Origin: Paramacrobiotus metropolitanus
Lineage: Eukaryota; Tardigrada; Eutardigrada; Parachela; Macrobiotidae
DNA: 64,000 bases
Assembly (NCBI RefSeq): GCF_019649055.1
Contig: NW_026570307.1
Coordinates: 1 to 64,000, forward strand
Direction: 5' to 3'
In this document: piece by piece, positions 50,001 to 61,812 of the stretch
Position numbering within the stretch: the first letter of the stretch is position 1
How the letters are laid out: each line of letters opens with the position of its first letter
Program-made: the position numbers and the translations under genes
Notes under the pieces: generated by a model
Seen by the model: only the letters and a program-made list of their open reading frames with translations
What the model was told of the DNA's origin: nothing
Databases searched by the model: none

Positions 50001-51604
50001 CACTCGGCACAGATTGCTTGCATCGTACATTTATTCAGTTGTTAACTGGTTATTACTACACAGATTTAGAACTAATTACAACTTACAAGGTGCAAGAAGT
50101 TATGGATTATTTTAGTTTGATTACGAATAAATATTATTATCCAGCCGTATTTTTAAGTCACAACAGTTTCAGGACAAACGAAAAAATATTTCTGAACTGA
50201 ACGAAAGTAACTGGGCGGTCAGTAATTTTTTTGCTGATGATTATAGGAATTTTGACGAACGCCAAAGGCAGGAAGCGCTGCGCGACGAATGCCTACGATA
50301 CTGGCAGTTGAATCCCCAGTCATCATTCGACGTACGTCGTGCTGCCAGTCGCGACATTCAATCGTTATTTCGCCGTCTTCGTGGCAGTATTCCTTTCGAC
50401 CGCGTCCAACTGTCTACGATCCCTCTATCCGGTCAAGTGTCCAACCTTCTTAGTTACCGTGCCGTCGTGTCGGGTGGAGCCTTGTGTTTAGTCCTGGGTC
50501 TCGGCCGTGCCGAGGTGCGGTTAGCACCGGTGAAAGTCGGCCGCTTTGAAGGCCTGAGTGGAATCTGGGAGTCGATGAGTGCGCGGAGCGACTTAAAGAA
50601 TGTCCATCTGCAGTTGCCGGCGGAGACGCTACTGCTGGGCGAATTTGTGGAAGAAATCACGGTTAGTGGGACGGTGACGAGGAAGACGAAGGCGCTGCAT
50701 ATTGTGGATGCGTATTGGCTGGGGAAGGAATTGGTGGGGAATAAGCCGTATGATGTTAGGATGCGGCGAGCGAAGAAATTCGCTAGGAGTATTGTCCAGA
50801 CGGGAAAAGACGAAAAGCTGGCATGTGTTTTGCGGGTCAAGAATGTTCATAAGGCTGCGGAAATGCATGAAGCTGTTGGAAGGTGCGTATCGCGGATTGT
50901 TGATTCCGGAGTGCACTTTTAATTTCGATTCGCTGATTATGGAAGTTTGCTTTTGATTACAGTACATACGGTAGTTGTTTGTTTAGTGAAACATACGGAA
51001 GTTAATTTCCTGTATCCGGAACTTCCATAATTTTTGACCCGTTCTTTTACTGATTTTGTAGGTTGCAGTTGTTCAGGCCACGGAACATGCGCTTTGGTAT
51101 GATGGTAACGGAAAGTGTCAGCGAAGACACTTGTTACGGAGTGCACGGAATGCACTTTATTCCTATCACAAAAAGTATGTGAAAACGAGTTGTCTTTTTA
51201 AAGCAGATCAGTGTTGAGGCAGTGTAGTCATGGATATGCAGCTAAAGACATATGTTGACTGCAGATCCGTGGAAAATGGTTTGGAGCAATACACAGCAAA
51301 ATTGCTATGTGTTTAATACTTCCAACGGGAAAACTTCAACATCGCTTAATGAAGGGATCTTTGCGGATGCTTGGTGAGATCTTTATTACGTACAGTATAT
51401 TTGTATTCGAGATTAAACACCATACTTTGATATGTTGTATGGACTGATGTTTCAAATGCGATTGGGATATGTTTCAGCGATGCTGTTTCGAATTGGAAAA
51501 CATGGCAGTGGACAACCGAAACTGGGGTGGTGGATGAAAGGGTTCGGCTGCGTTGTAAAGATACCCTTTATGACTGGCTGGAGGCTGCAAAAACTAAGAA
51601 ATGA
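47012..51604 (+). CDS. CMTR1: Cap-specific mRNA (nucleoside-2'-O-)-methyltransferase 1, atypical and frame-broken
   Basis: Fourteen exons can be joined by phase (47012-47232, 47394-47499, 48051-48314, 48488-48559, 48614-48708, 48772-49043, 49120-49237, 49389-49618, 49693-49869, 49933-49986, 50247-50882, 51062-51174, 51265-51373, 51478-51604), about 864 aa; human is 835. CMTR1 methylates the 2'-O of the first transcribed nucleotide (cap1). Conserved: [34 protein letters not shown] with the first tetrad Lys, SAM-binding [24 protein letters not shown] (Asp), [13 protein letters not shown], and a degenerate WW-like C-terminus. Three oddities: the N-terminal G-patch is missing; the Lys in human HFICKTFDLF is Arg here ([10 protein letters not shown], exon 8); and exon 7 holds a poly-A run at 49182-49188 with 7 A where 8 would keep the conserved frame and fit the next splice phase. 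It may be an assembly error or a decaying copy. Confidence 0.85.
47788..47867. repeat. Two adjacent hairpin-forming palindromes in a CMTR1 intron
   Basis: TTTTTGGTGTGTG pairs with CACACACCAAAAA across a loop of about 12 bases (47788-47825). Directly next to it, TTTTTAAATTC(A)GTCACG pairs with CGTGAC(C)GAATTTAAAAA across CCG (about 47829-47865). They may be remnants of a fold-back element or a structured intronic RNA. Confidence 0.75.
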
Positions 51605-52578
51605 CAGGGTTTTGGCAAATCTCAATATTCCGGTTTTAGTCCTGTGTGCATAGACTTTCGTTTATAATTTAAATGCCGTATTTGTTTTTATTATTTAAAC
51701 CGCGTTTTCGGCTCTGCCGGTGGAGCTTCTAGTATTTTTAATTTTGATTTTATTTGTCTTTCGCGAGTCTGCTGTTTTGAACGTGATTGCTTGTTGGCAG
51801 TTTTTTGCCGTGATGTGACGGGGTGATTTTACCGCTGTGATGGAGAGAGAGTTCTTGATTGTTATATGGAGGGAAACCCGTGTGCAGTAAAATAATTATT
51901 TAAGCACTGGTGTAATCCATTAAAAGATAAACCTAATGTGACGCTTTTTGATGGTGTAGTTTTGATGGTTTCATCTCTTGCAGCCCTTCTACTCTACAGT
52001 AGTGATTCGGAACATTTTATTAGGTGTATGATTCTTGTATGCGGCTTCACTAAAACAATCATCATACAAAAATTATGTAATCAAATTTAATGTTAACCTT
52101 CCTTGTGACAGTATACTTTATGAATCGCCATATCCATCACACAAGTGTATCACATTTTACACATTTGCCGGGTTATTTGGCAAGAGTTTGTCAATAATAG
52201 ACCCGACATGAGTAAACGTAGTAATTACTGCTACCTTAACGGTCACTTAGTCCTTCCACTTCCTTACAAGAACCCGGAATCCGAAATGATAACTCACATT
52301 TACTTCCATTGCACTGCTATAGGGGAAAATTACGATACCCAGCGAAACCGACAACCAGAAGTACTAAAACAAATTTTCCACCGCAAAACAGAACTGTTGT
52401 CACTAATTTAGCAAAAGTTCATGTACACTGTTTCCAATTATCGCACGAAGTTGTCTGACTGATATTTTCTGGTGCAACTGGGCTGACAATAAATGGTTAC
52501 TACAAATTATCAACAACTTCCAATTTATTATTCCTGTTAATTTTTTCTTCGAAATATTATGGAATATTCTAGAGTACC
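51605..52578. other. Spacer, no gene recognised
   Basis: The open frame at 52145-52411 has no recognisable motif. It is probably 3' flank of CMTR1 and promoter of the secreted Gly-rich gene. Confidence 0.45.
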
Positions 52579-53251
52579 ATGAAAAGTGTGGCCGTGCTTA
52601 TGATATTCATCTGCGAAACGTTTGGTGAGTACTCGTACTAGATATATCTGTGCATACTATATCATATTCGTACTTGTGTTTTGGCGCTACCATCAAAAAC
52701 AAATCATCAGGCAGTTGCTCTATAATTGGTGCCGCTTGCTATATGGAAAAGCAAAAGTTTTAAGATTTAGAAGTACATGTTACTGGAAAAAACTCATATT
52801 TTATTATGTTTACAAATTATTGTAGAGTACTGTATACTTATTTTTTGTCGCGCATTCAGCTATGCCCTATAATTTCAACTTTAATCCCGGATCCAATGTC
52901 GGTTACGGTGGTGGCGTATCGTTTACGGCCAACCTGAAACCATTCGACACCCAGAATCCCATCGATTACGCTTTCGGTGTAGCGTTTGGGTATGGAATGG
53001 ATGTTGCGGGGCATAAACTGTCAGACACCTTTGCGACTAACGGGGCCATGGGGCGCGCCCTGGGGCGGAGCTATGGTTTTGGCGGGGCAATGGATGGTTT
53101 CGCGTACGGTGGCGGTAACACGGATACCCTCCTGACCGGTACACCGGGACTGAGTAATGCCTATACCAACAACATTGCCTTTTCCAATCAAATAGGAAAT
53201 GGCGCCGGATCGGGCAACGCTATCGGTCGCGTTGTGGGCTTTGCGAAATAA
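52579..53251 (+). CDS. Small secreted glycine-rich protein, family unknown
   Basis: Two exons (52579-52624 and 52860-53251) join in phase to 145 aa. The first exon is almost exactly a signal peptide (MKSVAVLMIFICETF, then A from the junction), so the protein is probably exported, with the mature part starting near MPYNFNFNPGSNVGYGG. The mature protein is rich in Gly, Ala, Asn and aromatic residues in a loose alternating pattern (FGVAFGYGMDV, GRSYGFGGAMDGFAYGGG, SNQIGNGAGSGNAIG). It has no Cys after the signal peptide and no named domain. The composition resembles structural, cuticle or silk-like proteins, but no function can be assigned. The exon GC content is well above that of the flanking DNA. 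A poly-A signal follows about 190 nt downstream, which supports a real transcript. Confidence 0.7.
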
Positions 53252-53442
53252 GCCATTTAATCCAAAGGTCATTTTGTTTCTGTACAAACACTGCATTCAA
53301 ATTGTTTATTTCCGGTATATGATGTTGTTTATATTGACACAGAGCATCAGAACTGTACGATTACTTTACTTTTTAAAGATCTCGTGTGTGTGTTGCATAT
53401 TTGAAACTACGTTCTGTTTTCGTCCTATTTGCATCTTTATGG

Positions 53443-53448
53443 AATAAA
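53443..53448 (+). terminator. Poly-A signal AATAAA after the Gly-rich gene
   Basis: Canonical hexamer about 190 nt after the stop codon, same strand. Confidence 0.5.
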
Positions 53449-53560
53449 ACTGCTTTTAACTCATAATACAACATAAAACACTATGTCTCACAGTCTAAAC
53501 CAGAAATCACCATCATGTACGAACTGTAATTAACGACTTCAAGAACTGTCGGCTTTTGTG

Positions 53561-56500
53561 TTATGATCGTACTGCATCCGATAATAAACATTCGATATTT
53601 TCATTATTTTTACGGGAAAGTGTGCAGACATCGACCGTAATTTTTAACGTATCGGTTGCCTCGCTAAGCGGTACACTGCCGTCGCGCAGTGCCAAACGGT
53701 TGGCTTGGTAGGCTGCCCAGCGTTCGGCTCCCCGTAATTCCGCAAGTTGCTACAAGGAAGAGAAACAGGTTGTATACGGCTGCACGCTGAGTGTCACAAA
53801 GGTAATCGAAATAATTAATTATACACTTACTTGTCGTGTGCGGTTGGAATTCACCGTCACAACATACTGAAAGCCGGAATATTTGGCGCGATTCTCCAGT
53901 TCGACTTCCATGAAATTAAACAGTGCTATGCTCTGCTGTGAAGAGAGTGATGCGTCGGTTGTCATTAAAAAATTCCGGACAATAATGCCTAAAGAAAGGA
54001 AAAATAATTAATTACGAATTTACAAGAATTTTTAGCATTATTTGCACACATCAGATAACAAAGGCCATTCCATAGATGGTGAATTTAACTACAGTGCTGT
54101 ATTCAATGTATTGCAATTATCAGCGATGCTAAAAATGAACTTTACACATAATATGATAATACTCGTACATAACTTTGCCTACATATACACCACGTACACG
54201 TTGCTTTACTTTAAAGACAAAAATTTCGAAGTTTTTTTCTGGTTTTATACATATTTTTAAGTACTGCAGTGTGCATGCAGCCAAACTTACCGGGTTTTTG
54301 CGGGATCCCGGCGAAAAGCGGCATCATCGCGTTCTGCATCAACTGCGCCACGGGCCCCGGTTGACCGGTAAATAACGTCTGGGTTTCGGCAAAACTCCCA
54401 TGTATATCATAAGCCGCTGTCACTGCTACGACTTTCTCTCCACTCTTCACCGCAAAACAGAACACCCCCACCGATTCTCCTGCACCGGCTACTTCGTCAA
54501 AAAACTGCTCGGCGATCCTCCGCAGCTCTCCCGCCGTCAAACGAGGATATTCCTCGGAAAATTCACTGGGCTCACCGGCAACAGCCGCAATCAGCAGCGC
54601 CACCACCTGCTCGCGAATCGGCGCAGAAAACTGCAATGTATTAAATTCCGGCTGGCCCCGGACTGTCGACGCTGGGCGGGGACACACTGGGCGGTGTCCA
54701 TTCGCAGCGGGCGATGATTTCCCGCACGGTGGTGGCGCTAAGGAAATCCGCTAATGTCAGCTTAAACCCGCATTTCCCCAGCTGTATAATTGTGTCGACG
54801 GTGTTGAGTGATGTGCCCCATTCTCCGTAAAACTTCGGTCTAGATCGATTGTGCCAACCGGTTTCCTAAAACGCTGGCGATGGTCGTCAGGGGCGTGGGC
54901 ACATCGATGTTCTCCCATCCGTGCACTTTCTCCTCGAACATATTAAACAACTTCATCCGGTCAATTTTCCCATTGGCCAACATGGGAAACGGTGCATCAC
55001 AGCGGACAAAAGACGGCTGCGCGTACGACGGTAAATGACAGCGGACGGATTTCTTGGCTTTATGCGCGGCATGGTCATCGTCATTATCACCAGTACCGCC
55101 GCTATAATAAAATGCATAAATCTTCTTACAATTGCCCACATCGTCATTTAATTTCACCACCGCTGCATCCCGGATGGAGGGGATTTGTTTCAGTAGGTCT
55201 TCAATTTCCGATAGGTGAAACCGTTTCCCACCGATCCGCACCTGATCTGCCATCCGTCCTTTCACATAAATCAAACCGCTACTGGAATTTATATACGTCA
55301 GATCCCCGGTGCGGTGCCACAAACGACCGGCATCGCCCAGCAGTTGAAACGTATCACGGTTCGACGTCGGGATTAAATGACTGCTGATGGCCAGTTCACC
55401 CCAGCCTTTCTTCATGGCCGGATGGAGATTCTCATCGATGACCGTAATGATGAAATTATTTATGACCTTCCCAACCGGTACAATCCCGTCCATACACGCA
55501 TTCTCAAAGTGTGTTTTATTGTCGAATATCATCCACATCACGTCACCGGATGCTTCGGTCAGACTGTAAAAATTCGCTAATTTTGTTTGCGTGAAATGGT
55601 TGTAGAATCGATGGGCGAGTGTATAGGACATTGCTTCACCGGTAACCATCACCATCTCCAACGGCCCGTAGAAGATTTTCCCCTCTTCGTCTAAATAATC
55701 GCAAATATAGCGGAGGAAGCTCGGCACTACCGTAATTCTGCGGATCGGGTACTTTTGCAGTACAGAAAATAAATTCGATGGATATTTTAATATTTTACTC
55801 CGGTCAATAAGCAGCGTTCGTCCCGCTAATAACGTTGCAAATATTTCTAACAACCCCGCGGTGGCAGTCAGTGCATTAATCAGCAATCCCATTTCTTCGT
55901 CTTGAAATGGTAATTCAGTCCACTGCCAGATGATTCTGTTCATAATTAATCGATGGGATAAAATAACACTTTTTCCCGGATAGCCCGACGTGTAAAATAA
56001 CTGCCGGTAAGTTTTGATCATTAATATGAAAGACGGGACAGGCGAAATGCCGGCATGGTTGTCGTGCAATTTCCAGTAGTTTTTCCGCTTCCACCATAAC
56101 AATATCGGCGGAGAATTCCTGCAGCTGCTGTGGATCATCACAAATAATGAAAGACGGTTTAGCATCACTGATTATGTAACTGATGCGCTCGGTGCACAGC
56201 GACGGATCCAGCGGCACAATAGCGGCTTTCAGTTTGAGAATGGCGAACAAGACCACAATGAGATTCAACGAGGGTTCCATGTGCACCGCCACACGGTGGT
56301 GGTGGTCGACCGCATCCGGCGGGCAGCGTTCCAGCATATCGGATAGGACGGACATGAGCGCGTCAGATAGCCGGTCCAGCTGACCGAAGGATAGCGTATC
56401 GTTGTCGCAGATGACGGCTGTTTTCTTGCGCGTGGGTGAACGGATGTCGGTGCGACGGTCATGTTGTTTGATGTTCTGGACGAGTTTGAGGAAGGCGCCG

Positions 56501-56583
56501 TGCAACGAGGCCATTTCCGGGAGCTCCGACGCTCGGACCGGAAATAGTGTGGAGTGGAGGTGCTTTTGTCGGCTGGCATTCTG
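53561..56583 (-). CDS. Ebony-like NRPS (adenylation - carrier - amine-selecting domain), several frame breaks
   Basis: Minus-strand exons 56583-54291, 53988-53831 and 53749-53561; the first coding exon upstream of an AG acceptor at about 56584 was not found. Domain order: adenylation domain (SFGQLDRLSD; ATP motif YTSGYPGK; NFYSLTEASGD; HRTGDL; VKGRMADQVRIGGKR; ANGKIDR with the A10 Lys), then a carrier domain with a phosphopantetheine Ser context (GTSLNTVDTIIQL), then a C-terminal region ending in WAAYQANRLALRDG that matches its neighbour at 58.5-61.8 kb. This A-T-plus-acceptor-domain plan is that of insect Ebony, which couples beta-alanine to dopamine or histamine. Homology jumps frame at four homopolymers in the large exon: 55994-55997, 54865-54866, 54816-54819 and 54656-54659 (plus-strand runs of A or C). 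Either the consensus has indels or the gene is decaying. The substrate cannot be read. Confidence 0.72.
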
Positions 56584-58504
56584 CAGAAAATTAAATCCGG
56601 GGTAGTGGTAGGGAAAGTTAAATGAGTATGATGTCGGTATAATTGTTATGTAATAATAATTCTGCGAGCATATACTGCGACAGTTATTAAATATCCGTCA
56701 GAAGATATTATCAAGGCTTCATTTGATCACCAAGCAAAAATTACAGTAATTCTTTTTCAATTTATTATGGTGCTATTCCTGCCGACTCTCTCCCTCTTAT
56801 TGTTCAATTATAATTTGCATAGTATTATAGTATAGCATCGCTTGCAAAATGGACCAGTTTAGCAACATCAGGATCGAGATCAAGATGAGTAAATATCAAC
56901 ATCGAATGAATGTTTTACAAATTTCAACTGATGTGAATTGCATAAGATACTCATAATTTCAGTAACTGCAAAAGCGTTAAGATTAGCCCACAGAAAGAAT
57001 TTCGGAGACGTAAAATTTCTGTTACTATACGAGCGTAACTTAAACGATCTTAGAAATTTAGTTTTCCTTATGTACCTTGCAAGTTAAGATTCCCCATGGT
57101 GTCGAATGCTCAAAGACGTCCAGATTACAATCCACCGTCTATTCAGTTCAAATTTCAAGACCAGCCCGTAATTTCACTACGACATCATAATTGAAATGCA
57201 GTCCCTTTGTCGGCGGTAGATAAGATGAAACCTCGAAGGCGCCTCGATAACAAAACCAACAAATGTGGAGAGAAACTGGAGTGCGAAGTGTACCGGGAAT
57301 GACCATGAAAATACTGGATTCTAGAATTTGGACTGGTTATCGCTTGCGATCCAGACGCACGGATAAATACATGCGCGCATTCGTATACCGCAGTGAACAG
57401 CTGTACAGTATGTACTCGGTAGGGTAGGTGTGTACAGCAGTCGATTATGATCACTTACACCGCGATAGCGGCAGAGGTCGTTATACGACTTTTTTTGTTA
57501 CACAACACCAGTAAAGTGAATGACAATCAGATGTAAAACTATAAAGATTAGTACTCCATACTAATCATTTGTGCTTTGCGTTTTAGCAGGCTTAAAGGTA
57601 CTGCGCACATTAAGAATTTGAATGCAGACTTTATACTAGAAGTATATATATATATGAAAACAGTACGTACGATTTCCATTTACAGGGTTTACAGGGTAGA
57701 CACTACATGAGTAGAAGATTTCTCCTTTGATTGACCTTTGGCACATCGACAGACGTAATATTCGCACCACATCCAAAACCCTCAGAAAACCAGCGCTTTA
57801 TGGAAAGTGCAACAAAATTTCGCGGCAAACCGCAAAACTTGTAGAAAATCAGCTAGTTTTGGAGTGAGCTTCCTACCTCGAAAAACTGGTTTTTTTCGAA
57901 GCGTATTATGTATCTACTCTGTAAACAGCACATGTACAAGTGCATAAATAATTTCTACTCAGTATAATATTCGCAATGCGTGTGCTTTTTGCTGGAAGGC
58001 ATGCTGGATATCAAGGTAGAGGATACATACGTTCTTTCGTGTAAAAAGAAAAATTTATGTCGCCACTCCTAACTCGTGTGAGATATCTTTGCAGAAGTGC
58101 GTTTCACGTGCCGTGTATGTGATCAAAGCCATCAAATTACTCGGGCATTGTGAGAAGAAAGCCGCCTTTAATTCTAATCAAATTTACGTATGTATTTGTT
58201 GATGGGAATAAGAAATCTTGGCGAAGTATTACTATGTGAGCGACTATAAATATCGTTATACTTTATGCTACGTACTGATCTTTTGTTCATCCACATGTAC
58301 AACAGTTTTTAATAGTATAAACTATACGAGAACAGGAAAGCAAGATTGTTCACAACTGCGTAATCCAAGGTTCGGTTACTCCTTATTGTTTGCTTGAATA
58401 ATTTAATTAATGAAAAACAATGGAATCACAGAATTGTTTGTGTTTATATATATGTACGCGCACCCAAGTTGGAGCACAAAGTACAGTAATGACAGCAGTA
58501 AACA
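56584..58504. other. Spacer or 5' part of the first Ebony-like gene
   Basis: Should contain the missing 5' exon and promoter of the Ebony-like gene on its left (minus strand). The only sizeable minus frame (57185-57454) has no recognisable motif and no verified splice link. Confidence 0.45.
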
Positions 58505-61500
58505 TCACACGCCATCGGGCTGGTCTGCAGTTGCCAGTTCCATTTCCGTCGCCAGCCAATTGGCGGCATCCTCAACAAAAGAATCCACTGTATGGTACTC
58601 CATCCGTGTCGTCCCCATTGCCCCGAAGGAAACACTTCTCGATCTGTCCCTAGTATAGGTATATTCTGGAATTGTCTCCTGAATGTTAATCATCGGTACC
58701 CGTATTAATGGCAATACGTCCAAAGTCATGGTGTCTGTATCTGGTTTGTCGTCGAAGGGCACAATGCCGGAAGACAAACATAGCCGGTTTAATTGCAGCT
58801 TGGCCCAGCGCTGATAACCTCGTGATTCACTAACTTTCTGTGGATAAATAACATCAAAAAAATTTACTGCCTAAAATATAATTAAGTTAGTAAAACATTA
58901 GGCGAATATCAATTGCTCAATGTTGTCTGTCATAAGTAAATACATCTTACTCCGATTCGGAAAGGCAGCTTCTCGTGTCAGTGCTCTCATAAATTCTCAG
59001 AGAATGAGTACTATATTAACGGAATGCACAAAAATATACTCAAGTCGCCAAAATTGATTCGAAACCACAAGATTTGGAATTGGTTAATTAAATTTATGTA
59101 CACAGATACGCTTGTAAGTTACCTGCATTAATACGTCAAAATTCGTAGTCATAATAAACTGGTAACCCAGCCGGCGTGCTCGCTTTTCAAGTTCTTCGTC
59201 AATCTGGGAATAGATCGAGAATTTTTCTTCGTCTGATAGCGTATCATCAACAACGGACATCAGATGCAGAACAACAATGCAACCTGTAACATAAGAAGAA
59301 TACTGTACATACATGCAGAAATTGGGAATGTAAATTCTGAATTGTTGATTAATTTTATCTGCATGTGAAGGCCTGCATGTTGATGTTACGAGTTATGAGC
59401 AACTGCGAGAGAAGTGCGAAATCCACTAAAAAATATTGATGTCGGTTGCAAAAAATTCGTACCGGCTGACTGTGGTAGCGTTCTTGTTAACGGCTTCAGA
59501 ATTCTGTGAAGCAGCTGATTCCTGGGATCCTTCATAGGATGCATTAATTCCTTTAAATCAGCTGAAATTTCAAAGGGATCGTAAGCCATTCCAATACCAC
59601 AGGCTTCATCGCGATCATCGGTAACAATAAACACGAATTCCCGCGGCTCCATTCCTTCGAATATGGTCAGCGCATACTCCGCCAACTGAGATCGCAGGTG
59701 CAAATTTTCTTCATGGGATGTCAGGTCAGAACTGGACAGTATCCCCGAAAGCAGAAGATTAACAGCTTCATCTTTTAACTCCGGGGACATTTCGTCGGGC
59801 GCATGCACGGCGACAAAAACCGGTGTCGGTATCGCGACAGTAGCCGATTCGGACGGGACCGAAACCGTAACCGCTTCTTCACTGGCCATGGGCACTTCGT
59901 GAACGGGAGGTGGAGTCGGGGGCGGATTCGGGGGCGCTAATTCCTCCTCGATTTCTTGTTTTACCGGAGGTTCAGGAATTATGTAAAGAAAACCAGATTT
60001 CGGTTCGATGAACGCCGACCGCCCAGTCCGGACCATATCGGATAATTCACCCGAATCGTCATGGTCATGACCCAGACCGTTAACAGCGACCGATACTTCC
60101 GCAATCCGCTTCCTTAACCAGTTGCAGTTGACAAAGAGTTTCCCGGTGGTTCCGTTCGTTACTGGCTGCATGTCATCGTCCAACACCAGCAGCTCCAATT
60201 CCGGACTGATGGGCGTTCCCACGGGGATCAGGTCATTCTCGACGTGGGAACTCAGATCCTCCTTGTTGTCAAAAATACACCAGGCGATTTCCCCGGCTAA
60301 TTCCCCGACGGCATACGAATATCCTAGTTTGCTGGGAGAGAAAACGTCAAAAAACTCTTCGGCTGTTTCACATGACAGTGCATCGTGTTCTTGCTGGTGA
60401 ATCATAACTAATTTCAACGATCCAAAAAATTCTCGCTTGCGTTCTTTAATGTACAGCAACAGGTGGTTTAATTCCGTCGGAGTGAGTAGCAACCGTCGAA
60501 CAGGAAAGGTCTCCAGCACATGGATGAATACCGCAGGTTGTGAGCAAATATCCACCGGTAGGAACAGCGCCGTCTGACCACCCAATAATGTGCCGAACAA
60601 CTCAATCAGAATATTAATCGAAGTGAAAGGGGATTTGACCAAAACGGTCTCGGCTTCATTACTGGTGAAGTACAGTTTATCCCAGTGTGCGGCAAGACGA
60701 TGCAGAATTAATTTGTGGGAAAATTCGTACGACTGCAGCGTATCCGCGTCGTACAGAATCACCGCTGTGCTGTCTTCATCCTGACTGACGATGGTCGGAG
60801 CACGCCGGTAGAACGTTGCATAATCGGCAGCAATCAGAAGAAACATCTGTGCATCAATCACCTCCACTGGTAAATTTTTAATATCTAATTGCAGTCGAAG
60901 AGTATCATCACAGATAAATATATGCGGCCGGGTTTCGGTCAGGATGATCTGGATTCGGTCCACGGTCCACTGCGGATCCACGGGAATGGCGGCCGCGCCC
61001 ATTTTCGTCATGCCGAAAATTATTGGGATGGTTTCAATGGAACGCGGTGCTAGGAAGGCGATCTTTACGGGACCGGTGTGGGGAAGAGTTTTCGCCTTGC
61101 TTTGTAAATATGCGGCGACACAGTCGGATAACCGGGCCAGCTGACCGAATGTCAAGGTGCGTGAATCAAATCTTACAGCAATGTGATTGCGTTTGGTGTC
61201 GGAAATGGTTTTCATGAGATTGGTGAATGTGGCATGCAGTGTCGCCGTGGAGGCATCGCTGCTGCAACTAGATGCTCGCGATCGAGAAGCCGCGGATGAC
61301 GGACCTGTAACAATATGACACCAATTTTTTTAAAATTTTCATTGTATACGTAATTTTCTTTCCAGAAAAGAAGGGCAGGATGCATTCCTTTATAAAAGTT
61401 GCGCCGAAATCGTACAGTAATTGCAGGAACTGCAACAGTATTAAAATAATTACTGTACATGGACTGCAAACAGGATAATGTATGTACAAGTACTTACACG

Positions 61501-61812
61501 TATCCTTAACGATAAGTATATTTACTCTGTATATAAAAACGGACAAGAAATTTAATATCTACAGTTTAATATCTACAGTAATAAGCGAAAACACTCGTAC
61601 GTGCCTTTAACAAATTAACATTACTTACGTGTATGTGTTGGGGGCGCGGATTTCTTAAGCTTTATGTTCTCTTTTCCGGAAAACGATCCCGAATTTCCTT
61701 TGGTCAGACCATAGTCCTTTAAATTCAGGGAGGCTGCTCTTCGCATGGAGCGGTCATTCATGAGTACATTTAGGAAAAGTTTGGCTGCCGCCGATGGTCT
61801 CCCTGGATCCAT
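58505..61812 (-). CDS. Degenerate Ebony-like paralog: inactive adenylation domain, no carrier, retained C-terminal domain
   Basis: Four exons (61812-61629, 61304-59463, 59283-59123, 58837-58505) join in phase to 839 aa with no frame break. Residues about 85-480 follow the adenylation fold of the neighbouring gene (LTFGQLARLSD, AAAIPVDPQWTVDRIQII, ICDD, LIELFGTLLGGQTALFLPVD). The catalytic motifs are gone: the ATP loop reads LYDADTLQSYEFSHK instead of YTSG-PGK, YSLTE is replaced by SYAVGELAGE, and RTGD is RTGR. The C-terminal adenylation subdomain and the carrier domain are replaced by a Pro/Glu-rich linker (EEELAPPNPPPTPPPVHEVP). The C-terminal 270 residues match the neighbour's last domain, including the same intron phases (QSAGCIVVLHLM versus QKPGIIVRNFL; YQRWAKLQLNRLCLSSG versus ERWAAYQANRLALRDG). 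It cannot activate an amino acid. It may bind an amine or regulate the neighbouring enzyme. It is a tandem duplicate by position. Confidence 0.8.

Noticed and set aside
59386..59462. Apparent C-terminal extension of the Ebony-like paralog (TNFLQPTSIFFSGF)
   Set aside because: This is intron read-through. The donor at 59461-59462 joins in phase to 59283 and continues the domain shared with the neighbouring gene.
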